Below are positions 1 to 10,913 of a stretch of 64,000 nucleotides of DNA, piece by piece. A model generated the notes under the pieces. The model had not been told where the DNA came from. It saw nothing but the letters and a program-made list of their open reading frames with translations, and ran no database searches. Each line of letters opens with the position of its first letter. Position 1 is the first letter of the stretch. The stretch covers positions 21,307,597 through 21,371,596 of the forward strand of contig CM055901.1 of NCBI GenBank assembly GCA_029582155.1. The letters run 5' to 3'. The stretch is from Panopea generosa. Lineage: Eukaryota; Mollusca; Bivalvia; Adapedonta; Hiatellidae. The translations under genes and the position numbers were made by a program.

Positions 1-213
1 CCAATGCAGGAGGTACCAAATGATTCCAGTTACATCTTGAATAAACAACAAATGACATCAACAGACAAAAGTTTCTGTAGGGTATTGATATATCCACTCC
101 TGCTTAATATGTTGTGTTTTAATTCTGTTGAATGTATACAAAGTATTATTCACCTTTGGATCTTACTCTACGTGTCCAATTCCAGAAAAAAATAAACAAT
201 TTCAATGATGTAT

Positions 214-502
214 GATTGAATTGAATATTTTGCGTTATTTTTTTGCCATCGAGGGCTAAAAGATGATCAGTTAAACTAACCACTGTTTCCTGGGATCCTG
301 GAAAGTTAACCAATACTCCAGCACACCCAATCTCCGCAAGTTACTGATAACTTTTCCACTTGAATCAGCAATGATAGACAAAGGATAATGAGATGCACTG
401 TCATATATCAACCATCACAGAGACTGGCAAGATGTGGATTCGAACTTGTGACTCCCGGAGTGATAGTCACACATGTTAAGGACTGAGCTAATCGAGCCTG
501 GC
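214..502 (-). mobile_element. tRNA-derived SINE, family A, full-length-like
   Basis: Read on the minus strand it starts with a tRNA-like head (gccaggctcgattagctcag, then B box ggattcgaacttg in antisense) and ends in a body shared with copies at 11031, 11320 and 15128: the 'actgattcaagtgg' block, the 'gggatcctgg' block and an end near 'ttagccctcgatggcaaaaa'. The tRNA head is diverged. Confidence 0.75.
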
Positions 503-572
503 AATGATGTATGAATTTATCTTAGATTCAATTACACAACATTTTATAATCCAGTGAGATATTTTTATTAGT

Positions 573-1700
573 TATATAACCATAATATCTCGGACAAATT
601 TTTGAACTGGCCAAATATGATTATTAATGTCAGTGTTATGGCCCTTGAAACATTAAAAAAGGCACTATTTGACCTTGTTTGAATGCTAGCACCCGCATTT
701 TTCTTTTGAACCCGGCCAAACTTGCACAGGAGTTATATAACCATAATATCTCGGAAAAGTGTTTGAACTGGCCAAATCAAAATATTGAAGTCAGAGTTAT
801 GGCTCTTGAAACATTAAAAAATACAATATGTGACCATGTGCACTCTAGCATTTTTCATTTGATTCTCATCAAACTTACACAATATTTATATAACCATGAT
901 ATCTGGGGACAAGTTCTTGAAACAGCTAAATTGCAATAATAATGTCCAGAGAAATGGCCCTTGAATTACCAAAAACTGCACTGATTGACCTTGTGTACAC
1001 TCTAGCACTAGCTTTTTTCTTGTGATTCTCATGAAACTTACAGTTGTTGTTTAACCATTATATCTGGACAAGTTCTCAAATTGGCTAAAGCGGGTAATTA
1101 ATGTCAGAGTTATGGCCTTTGACTTGTCAAAAAGTGCATTATGTTACCTTGTGTGCATTCTAGTACAAACTTACATGGTTGTTATATAATCAAAATATCT
1201 TGAACAATTTCTTGAACTGATCGAACTATTGTCTTAGTTATAGCCTTGAATCATAAAAAATGCACTTGTCGTTTCATATGATCCTCATTAGACTTACACA
1301 GTAGTTATAAAGTATAATATCAAGGTCAAGTTTTTGGCCATAACAGGTAATTGGTGTTGGTGTTACTGACTTTGAATTGTCAGAAATTGTGTTATTTTAC
1401 CTTGTATGACTTACTCTGTTATTATGTTACCATAATAAAATGAATGAGTTCTTGAACTGGCCAATCGGATTAACATTGTCAGACCTACGGCCCTTGTCAA
1501 AAATTGTGGGCTTTTGATGTTGTGTGCACTCTAGCACTCACACTTTATATTTGATCTTCATTAAACTTACACAGTTGTTATGTAATCCTAATATTTTGGA
1601 CAAATTCTTAAATTGGCCAAATTGGATAATTATTGTTGGGTGTTGTGGTCCTTGAATCAACAAAAATTGCATTATTTGAATTTATTGGCGTTTTGGCATT
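573..1700. repeat. Degenerate tandem repeat, about 130-160 bp units
   Basis: About seven diverged copies of a unit containing 'gttatataaccataatatct', 'gaactggccaaat', 'gtcagagttatggcccttga' and 'tgtgcactctagca'. Copies begin near 573, 733, 885, 1045, 1175, 1305, 1430 and 1575. No coding potential is seen. Confidence 0.75.
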
Positions 1701-1704
1701 GTCT

Positions 1705-1755
1705 CCTCTGCGTAAGGGTGAGCGATTAAGGGCCATTCTTGCCCTCTTGTTATTT
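1705..1755 (+). repeat. 3' end fragment of the 'ggtgagcg...ctcttgtt' element
   Basis: The stretch 'ggtgagcgattaagggcc...gccctcttgtt' matches the 3' end style of the element at 24171-25149. I read it as a truncated copy joined to the tandem repeat before it. Confidence 0.45.
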
Positions 1756-2044
1756 GATGTATGTAATTTTTTAACACTACTGCATTACTTGAAAACTATT
1801 TCCATGAAGAAATTTGATAATATGTCAACATTGACCAAAACACACAATTAGTTTTTAAATTAATGCAGACATTTTAAATGTCTGGCAATAAACATAGTTG
1901 ACTTTGCTCGGCCTATGATCAAAATACCATTAGTATACATATACCACATATTGAAAAGTTTGAGGTTTATCAGTTTAGAATTATGAAAGATTTTTACCCC
2001 CCCGCCCTCATTTTTGGAGTGGCATATAGGAATCACAGTGTCAG

Positions 2045-2890
2045 TCCGACTGGTATTTTGTTTCCGGCCTGTACCTTTGTCATGTATTAATGGTTTTATT
2101 AATACTTGCTACAAATGATCAACATAACATGACAATTTGTTGCAAGTAAAACCCACACCTATACTACAAAGGTCAATGTCACACTTTGAGTTTGTTTAAC
2201 AACACTGAGTCTGTGTTAGATTTCATGTCCGGCATGTAACTTTGTCATGCATAGATCAATTTTATAAATACCTGCTACAAATGATCAACATAACATGACA
2301 ATGTGTCTCACGTAAAGCCAGACTCCCACTTCAAACGTCAAGGTCACAATTTAACTTTGTGTTACGACACTTTCAAGTCTGTTTGAGAGTTTATGTCCGG
2401 TCTGTAACTTTGTTACCTTTGGATAAATTTCAAAAATACTCTGCTCAATTCACCAGCATGACATGACAATCTCTTACGTGTAGGACCCACACCCATACCT
2501 CAAAGGTCAAGGTCACACTTTGAGTTGTTTGACAACACTTACAAGTCTGTGTGAGATTTTGTGTCCGGCCTGTAACTTTGTCATGCATAGATGGATTTTA
2601 TAAATGCTTGCTACAAATGATTAACATAACACTTGGCTCAATTATCAACATGACTCGTGTCAAGACCCAGAACCTTACCTCAAAGGTCAAAGTCACACTT
2701 TCTGTTTGTTTAATATTTCATGTCTGGTCTGTAACTTTGTTTTACATAGGGGGATTTCAAAATAGCTGGACGCAAGTGTTCAACATGTCATGTTGTTGTG
2801 TAATCTGCATTTACCTGTAGAAATACCCGGACCTCAACATCAGATGTTATGGTCAAGGTTACACAAAGGTCAAGGTCACATTTTAATATT
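2045..2890. repeat. Tandem repeat, about 165 bp unit, 5 copies
   Basis: Copies begin near 2059, 2227, 2395, 2562 and 2722, each with 'gtccggcctgtaactttgt', 'atgatcaacataacatgac' and 'ctcaaaggtcaaggtcacac'. The copies are diverged and irregular in length. Confidence 0.8.
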
Positions 2891-2899
2891 AAAAAAAAA

Positions 2900-4860
2900 A
2901 CATGAAATTGCACACCTAGTCTGAAATGTCAGTTCACGACTCTTGATATTCATGTATATATCGCTACCTATTATAAAATATATTATTTTCACAGATCATT
3001 TGGGGTGCATGTGACACTTATAAGTGACATTTCTTGTTAATTTTTACTTTCAGATTTTGGATAAATTTCCACTTATGAAAGTTTCTTTAAATGTATTTCT
3101 ATTGATGCAAATTGTTTTAAAAATATTTCGGTATTTCAATAATAGTAGGTTATTTAAACCTTGTGTATATAACTAAAGAACTAATGATCAAAGCAGTTTG
3201 CCATAAATTATATGCACACACCTCTATGATATTTGGTTTTGGAGATACTAAAGCCATGACAAAAAAAAATCTAAAATCTATTTTTATAAAATTTTTAAAG
3301 AAATCTTGGTGTCAAATTGATTATACCATGATTTTTCAAAAATTTCTAATTAGCTAAACACATTTATTTCAAATATAACATGCCTATATATACTCACTGA
3401 ACCCATATTACCAAAAGGTTATCTAGTTAAACTTTTTTTTAGAATGGGGATTTCGTTTCAAGTTTACCGCTTCAATTGAAATATTGGTTTCGTCACGTTT
3501 TGGTGGATTTGACCATTCATATTCTAATTATGTATGATAATATGCTTTTTATCCATTTTAAAAATAATTACATTTTTAAGACATTTATAGTTTTTTTCCA
3601 GATACACTCCCTTTAATGACAAGAGATCTGACAAAGATGGGGAGCTTGCAACAGGATAAACCTAAACGCATAACATAGTTTTGGACAGGATAGAAAAAAG
3701 TTTTCCAATGACATTGAACACCCTCCGTCTTTCTGTAGATAACTTTAGTTGTATAACCAACAATAAAGCCCACTTACTTTATTGGAAATTATGAAGAAAA
3801 CGAAGAAACTAGAACTTTTTAACAGTTTTATTCAAGTACTTGATCTAAAATACTTATATTATGACAACATGATATAATAAGTAATATATCAATGACAAAA
3901 TTGGGCACAAAAACAACAGTGTAGTAAGTATTAGTCACATGCTCATAATATAAATACTGTGCGTGCATGTATCAAGCGGCCTAGCAGTGATAAAAACAAG
4001 ATAAGTTTATAAATTTACATTCAATTAATATTCTACATGAATCTAAGAGGATCTTTATTTATGAAAAAAGTACCAGATTCTAATGCACCTTCAATCCAAA
4101 ATTGTGACTTGCGTATAATCTTGATATATTGTTCTGTGCAATTTAAGGATTGTTATCAATAAATCAAAATATCTATGAGTAGAACAACTCACAGGTCAGG
4201 GTATAAACAAAGAAAGCATTCTCATGTTTATTCCTTGTCCACTATATACAATCCCTATATGCGACTATCACATCCTCACATGTACAGATTCTAAATTATT
4301 AAGGTTTTGGAATATTTAACTGTAAAAATGAAACTTTAAAATTCGGAAAAAATATCAAACAATAGATAAGAAAATGTGTATATATCATTTACAGACATAT
4401 TATTTTTAAAGTAACATTGTAATAGGAAAAGACTTGTTTCTTCAGAAAGTAGCCAATTACTTGCTCAACTTGTAATGTCAAATAAAAAATGTTGAGAATA
4501 AGTATTAGACTCGACTCATTGACAGATTCAGGCCAAGGACTTCACCTGCTTGGTAAGTAATACTTATATATACATCTTGAGGACAGATGACAACATCAGG
4601 ATCGTTATAAAACATAGTTCACAAACATGTTAAAACAAGCTACATACAAAATATTCACAACTTGCTTGGTTTCTTGTATTGCCAAGACCCAAGTTATATT
4701 CACATTAAAATATACATCAAATAATAAAGTTGCAAATCAGCAATATATCATCACTAATTATTTTTTTCATACTAATGATAAACAGCACTTAAATGTTAAT
4801 GACAATAATTCTGCGGAATCAAATATTAACAACAAATTAGATATGTGCCAATAGACACAG
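2900..4860. other. No gene or clear repeat recognised
   Basis: AT-rich sequence with frequent stops in all frames and no conserved protein, RNA or repeat structure that I can recognise. Confidence 0.5.
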
Positions 4861-4865
4861 AAGCT

Positions 4866-6106
4866 CATAGACAAAGTATGGTATATCCAGACTAAACAAT
4901 ATCTATGTGGTATTACTTATTCAATGTACACCTATAGACAAAATATGATATATCTCGACTTAACAATATCTATGTGATATTACTTATTCATTGTACACCT
5001 ATAGACAAAGTATGGTATATCAAGACTAAACAATATCTATGTGGTATAACTTATTCATTGTACACCTATAGACAAAGTATGGTATATCCAGACTAAACAA
5101 TATCTTTGTGGTATTACTTATTCATTGTACACTTATAGACAAAGTATGGTATATCAAGACTAAACAATATCTATGTGGTATAACTTATTCATTGTACACC
5201 TATAGACAAAGTATGGTCTATCCAGACTAAACAATATCTATGTGGTATTACTTATTCATTGTACACCTATAGACAAAGTATGGTCTATCCAGACTAAACA
5301 ATATCTATGTGGTATTACTTATTCATTGTACACCTATAGACAAAGTATGGTCTATCCAGACTAAACAATATATGTGGTATTACTAATTCATTTTACACCT
5401 ATAGACAAAGTATGGTATATCCAGACTAAACAATATCTATGTGGTATCACTTTTTCATTGTACACCTATAGACAAAGTATGGTCTATCCAGACTAAACAA
5501 TATCTATGTGGTATTACTTATTAATTGTACACCTATAGACAAAGTATGGTCTATCCAGACTAAACACTATCTATGTGGTATTACTTATTCATTGTACACC
5601 TATAGACAAAGTATGGTCTATCCAGACTAAACAATATATGTGGTATTACTTATTCATTGTACACCTATAGACAAAGTATGGTATATCCAGACTAAACAAT
5701 ATCTATGTGGTATAACTTTTTCATTGTACACCTATAGACAAAGTATGGTCTATCCAGACTAAACAATATCTATGTGGTATTACTTATTCATTGTACACCT
5801 ATAGACAAAGTATGGTCTATCCAGACTAAACAATATCTGTGTGGTATTACTTATTCATTGTACACCTATAGACAAAGTATGGTCTATCCAGACTAAACAA
5901 CATCTATGTGGTATTACTTATTAATTGTACACCTATAGACAAAGTATGGTATATCCAGACTAAACAATATCTATGTGGTATTACTTATTCATTGTACACC
6001 TATAGACAAAGTATGGTATATCAAGACTAAACAATATCTATGTGGTATTACTTATTCATTGTACACCTATAGACAAAGTATGGTATATCAAGACTAAACA
6101 ATATCT
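4866..6106. repeat. Minisatellite, about 67 bp unit, about 18-19 copies
   Basis: Unit reads 'tatagacaaagtatggt', 'ctatccagactaaacaatat', 'ctatgtggtattacttattc', 'attgtacacc'. Copies are very similar, differing by single bases (tct/tat, ttattc/ttattaa) and by a two-base deletion near 5369 and 5636. High similarity suggests recent expansion or ongoing homogenisation. Confidence 0.95.
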
Positions 6107-6107
6107 A

Positions 6108-7250
6108 AGAAGCTGAGCAGTGAGTGCAGTTTTAACACAGTTAAACACAAGAAATTCAGCTTTTAATTCAGAACATTGCATGGGTGTGAGAAGCGTCACC
6201 TAATGCACAACTAAGGAACGGTTTTGCCAATGCTGAACCAAACTATTTAAAAAACAGAGCTTAACACAAAAACATCGCATTTTGTAAGTTAAGACAAATG
6301 TCTAAATGTTAATTCTGTCTAAAAGAACCATTTCCTGAATTATTACTCATTACACAACTGAAGACGAAATTTCGTGACCTCAGGCCAAACAGTTTCAAAG
6401 CAACAGAGCTGAACACAAAAGCATGTCACTGAAATATTGCCACAAACAGAAAAGTAACACATCTCAATTTTCCTTTGAAAAAGTGGTGATAATTTGATCA
6501 TAATATCAGCAGATGAATTTTACAAGTTTTATCATGTTAGTTATTTTAGAATACCATTTGCAACACTTTAAGTCTAATACAGGTGTGCTCTCGGCCAGTA
6601 TAGTCCACAACGACAACCTTAATGATACAGGACAGTAAACAAAAGGAATGATGAAACAGTATATTAAGGATCAAAAACATTAACAGAAAAACATTAAAAA
6701 TTACCCGTCTCGCCACTAGTGCAGTCAGATATTACTATTTCTACTTACCAGTAGTCAACCAACCCTTTACCACATCTATTTCACAAATGATTAACAAAGA
6801 AACCTTATTCTTTCCACTCCTATATAAATGAAGTGTTTCAACAACTTGATTATCACAACTTCCTCAACAAACCACACAAGTTCAAAATATCCTATTTTTG
6901 TCATCACTTGCTAGGAAGTTCAAGCTTGATGCAAATTTATCAACGAGTAAACTAACAACAATCTAATAAGAATAGTTAAACAAAAGTGAGACAACTCTGA
7001 CCTTGGGTAATGTTTGAATGGGCAATATTACAATAAAAGCCAATGTTACCAAAGTCGTGTTCATGCTAGTATATTGTACTTAGAAAATATTATGGAAAAA
7101 TAATGTCACAGAAGACAGCATCTTGCAACACGAAGGTTACAAAAACACTGAAATATAGATCAATTAAATTAAGATGTTTTCACAGGAAAATAAATGGTAT
7201 GTCCAATAATCAATATGAAAGTTAAAATGGTTGAACAAATCAACAACTTA
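6108..7250. other. No gene or clear repeat recognised
   Basis: AT-rich non-coding sequence with no recognisable domain, tRNA-like head or inverted terminal repeat. Confidence 0.5.
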
Positions 7251-7254
7251 CTAC

Positions 7255-7720
7255 TAGGGATAGGCAACTTGCATCTCACGACTAAATGTTGATAAAACCG
7301 CACATGAAGGACTAATTATTTAGCAAATTAATCATTTAGAATTCACAGGCAACTGATTTCTTACACATGAAATGTAAATGGTATGTACATATGTAGCCTT
7401 AGATGTTATATAATGTTTTGATCATGCAAAATGACCTTGAATTAAAAATATTGCAATTTTGAAGTCAAATTTTAAATCATTTTGTTGTTTTTGGTTGCAG
7501 TATACTTACTTCATAATCTCAATTTTAAACAATCTTTGCTGGAAATGGACACGTTTTAAGATAATTTCATTGTGCAAAGCAAGAATTTTGATTTTTTTCC
7601 CTGAGATTAATAGAAATAAAGATACTAGTAAACGAAAATGAGATTTGCAAGATTTTTTGTGAATACTTCAAAAAATATCAAACAGTTGCTTTTCCTTCTC
7701 TATATAATTACTTAGACAAA
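7255..7720 (+). repeat. Dispersed repeat, copy 1 (about 450 bp)
   Basis: Shares a colinear series of blocks with 19797-20245: 'taggcaacttgcatctc', 'taaatgttgat', 'attcacaggcaact', 'cttgaattaaa', 'gagatttgcaagattttttg' and 'gttgcttttccttctctat'. No coding capacity is evident. Probably an old, unclassified transposable element. Confidence 0.65.
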
Positions 7721-8880
7721 ATAATACTTTCAAATTTCATAAATAAGTTATTATTGGAATACATTTGATTTAACTGGAAGTAAAGTGTCCGCCATTTTGG
7801 TTTAAAGAAGTAAAATGAAGTGCTGTATGTACAACAATTTATTTAAGAAAAAAACACAAAGTAACAAATTAAAACTAAATTTGAACAAATGTTCTTGTAT
7901 ATATAGAGATAATTATTTGTGAATAACCAAGACATAAATGTACAGACCAGACTACGGCGAGTGTGCCTAGCTACAATGTAAACCATAGATACAATATCAA
8001 GGCCTCTGCCTAACCAATAAATTTGGTGTCGACCATGACTTATATATTATGGAATTACATGCAACACATCTGGACAGGGTGGACAAATTTACATACATGA
8101 AGTGATAGCTTTATATGAGTAGGATCCAGTTAAGGATTCATGACTACTCACATGTTATATAAAGGACAGATTTTATAAACCCGTTGGATCATATAGATAC
8201 AGTGAATTCATATATATTTAATTTCATAAAGGGATATAAATTAATATCATTGATTTGTATGCAGAATTCATTCTGTCTTTGTAAACACAATGGGACTATA
8301 TACATGAAACTTAAAATTACTTTCATACATGAACAAGTACTCATACATTCATACATGCACTCACATATATACATCATTCACACACACACGCTCTCTCTCT
8401 CTCAACAATACACATTTGCACTCACACTCCATTTATGCTACACATGCTTATAAGATAGGCTAATTCAAAGAAGTTCTTCTTCAGTAAAGATGTTATCCTT
8501 AATTAACTAATGACATCAAAAGTCAAAGTGTGTTTTCAGACGTTTCAAATCTCTCTATTTCTTAGTAACACAAGTGGAGTCTGATATATAACAGCTGAAT
8601 AATTAACTTGACCTTGATGTGAGGATGCTGCCAACCTGCAACATCATTCACCCAGTAACATATAACAAGAGGACCATAATAAGTCACTGTTAGCATGCTT
8701 GTAAATAGCAAATAGAAGAAGTGATGAAGGCACAGTTTTGATGGCATGATCACATAGTGCAACATTCAACTCAACACTTTTGATATTATCCATTGTTGTT
8801 TTAAACTTATCTGAGATCCTATATATATGAAATGACAGTGTCAGTTTGATAAAAACAATCCTATGCAAAATTCCACTGCA
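7720..8880. other. No gene recognised; short CT/CA microsatellite
   Basis: Non-coding AT-rich sequence. A simple stretch 'cacacacacgctctctctctctc' type lies at about 8380-8403. Nothing else stands out. Confidence 0.5.
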
Positions 8881-8884
8881 ATCG

Positions 8885-9725
8885 TGTATAGATATACACA
8901 TAATGTTGTTTATAACAATTATGTACAGATTTACACATAATGACATTAAAACAACTGTGTATAAATATACACATAATGTTGTTTAAAACAATTGTGTAAA
9001 GATATACACATAATGTTATTTATAACAATTGTGTATAGATATACACATAATGTTGTTTATAACAATTGTGTATAGATATACACATAATGTTATTTATAAC
9101 AATTGTGTATATATATATATACACATAATGCCATTAAAACAACTGTGTATAGATATACACATAATGCCATTAAAACAACTGTGTATAGATATACACATAA
9201 TGTTGTTTAAAACAATTGTGTAAAGATATACACATAATGTTATTTATAACAACTGTGTATAGATATACACATAATGACATTAAAACAACTGTGTATAGAT
9301 ATACACATAATGACATTAAAACAACTGTGTATAGATATACATATAATGTTGTTTAAAACAATTGTGTAAAGATATACACATAATGTTGTTTATAACAATT
9401 GTGTATAGATATACACATAATGTTGTTTATAACAATTATGTACAGATTTACACATAATGTTGTTTATAACAATTGTGTATAGATATACACATAATGTTGT
9501 TTATAACAATTGTGTATATATATATATACACATAATGCCATTAAAACAACTGTGTATAGATATACACATAATGCTATTAAAACAACTGTGTATAGATATA
9601 CACATAATGTTGTTTAAAACAATTGTGTAAAGATATACACATAATGTTATTTATAACAACTGTGTATAGATATACACATAATGTTTATAACAACTGTGTA
9701 TAGATATACATGTACACATAATGTT
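8885..9725. repeat. Minisatellite, about 36-37 bp unit, about 22 copies, with a hairpin in each unit
   Basis: Unit is 'tgtgtatagatatacacata' followed by 'atgttgtttataacaat' or by 'atgacattaaaacaac'. GTGTATA-GA-TATACAC is a perfect 7-bp inverted repeat in most units. Two spacer types (ttgtttataacaatt and cattaaaacaact) alternate irregularly along the array. Confidence 0.93.
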
Positions 9726-9862
9726 GAGTTAAAAATGTTTTATTTTTTGGTAACTCTATCTGCAAGTAGCACATTGAACCATTCACCCCTTATTTAAACA
9801 ATTTCTGTTTTAAGTGACAGCACCTCCAATACGTCAACACTTTGGAAGCTAAAGAAAGTCAG

Positions 9863-10203
9863 TGTATGGATACTACATGTATGTTTTTGTGAAACATTGT
9901 GGTGTTTACAAGAAAGTTAATGGGCTGAACTGACAGACATATTGTAATGTATGGATACTACATGTATGTTTTTGTGAAACACTGTGGTGTTTACAAGAAA
10001 GTTAATGGGCTGAACTGACAGACATATTGTCATGTATGGATACTACATGTATGTTTTTGTGAAACACTGTGGTGTTTACAAGAAAGTTAATGGACTGAAC
10101 TGACAGACATATTGTCATGTATGGCTACTACATGTATGTTTTTGTGAAACACTGTGGTGTTTACAAGAAAGTTAATGAGCTGAACTGACAGACATATTGT
10201 CAT
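9863..10203. repeat. Tandem repeat, 85 bp unit, 4 copies
   Basis: Four nearly identical copies of a unit beginning 'tgtatggatactacatgtat' and ending 'tgacagacatattgtca', at 9863, 9948, 10033 and 10118. Only a few substitutions separate them. It lies about 600 bp beyond the LEPROT-like stop codon and could be in its 3' UTR or beyond. Confidence 0.9.
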
Positions 10204-10799
10204 AATGTTAACTCTTTTTGCATTTGTAGTGTGGAGCTACAAACTAACAAGTTAACGTAAAGATAAGATAGAGGATGAATAACAACAGCTCACTTTGAGC
10301 TTAAACGAGCTAAAAAAACATTGCCACTTGGATTATTTTACTCATTTAGTTTAGGTCCCTGCATAGTTGCCCTATATATTAAAAGAAAATATATTACAAA
10401 GCGGGAATCAGTATTAGGAAGTCAGGTTTAGTAAGTACAGAAACAAACATGTGACTCTTTTAGTTTAGTCCTACTGTGAAATAAATGAAGCTGGAAACCA
10501 ACGATCAGTAGACAACCTTTGTAAAGTCAAGTACAACAGGGTACCAGCAGTAAGAGGTATACACTACTAGCTGGACATCATATCCAGATTCTCAGATCTC
10601 TCACACAAGCAGCAAATGTTGTAAACCGCACCATGCAGAATGCAATGTGTTACACGCCCAGTAAATGGGACTACAGGATTCAGTCATCTTGAACCAGTTA
10701 TTACAAGATACCTTGTCATGTGACTTTTATAATCTCACAGAGCATTTAGTACTAACAACATAACGTAATAATTCATTTTGAAACATGTACACTGGTTTG
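10204..10799 (-). other. Downstream / 3' UTR region of the LEPROT-like gene
   Basis: Sequence after the LEPROT-like stop codon. No protein signal is seen and the polyadenylation site cannot be fixed by eye. Confidence 0.4.
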
Positions 10800-10913
10800 C
10801 TACCACATTGAATAATCATTATCTTCATTAGCAAAAACAAAGAAATATCCCAGAATGGTTATAAAGACGACAATACTGCCAGCTGACACCAGTGCACATG
10901 CACCCCACTGTAT
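10800..10913 (-). CDS. LEPROT: LEPROT-like last exon with TM4
   Basis: Acceptor ctttatttcag, then [37 protein letters not shown] and TAG at 10802-10800. It parallels the human ending IKWGACGLVLAGNAVIF through FSWEQW. The acidic tail after TM4 and the terminal Trp are typical of animal members. Confidence 0.93.
   Translation of the reverse strand: MQWGACALVSAGSIVVFITILGYFFVFANEDNDYSMW

Noticed and set aside
8189-9223. Overlapping short ORFs on both strands at 8.2-9.2 kb
   Set aside because: They derive from microsatellite and minisatellite DNA and mirror each other on the two strands.
8885-9725. CRISPR-like array of short palindromic repeats
   Set aside because: The spacers are repeated and not unique, there are no cas genes, and the window is clearly eukaryotic.
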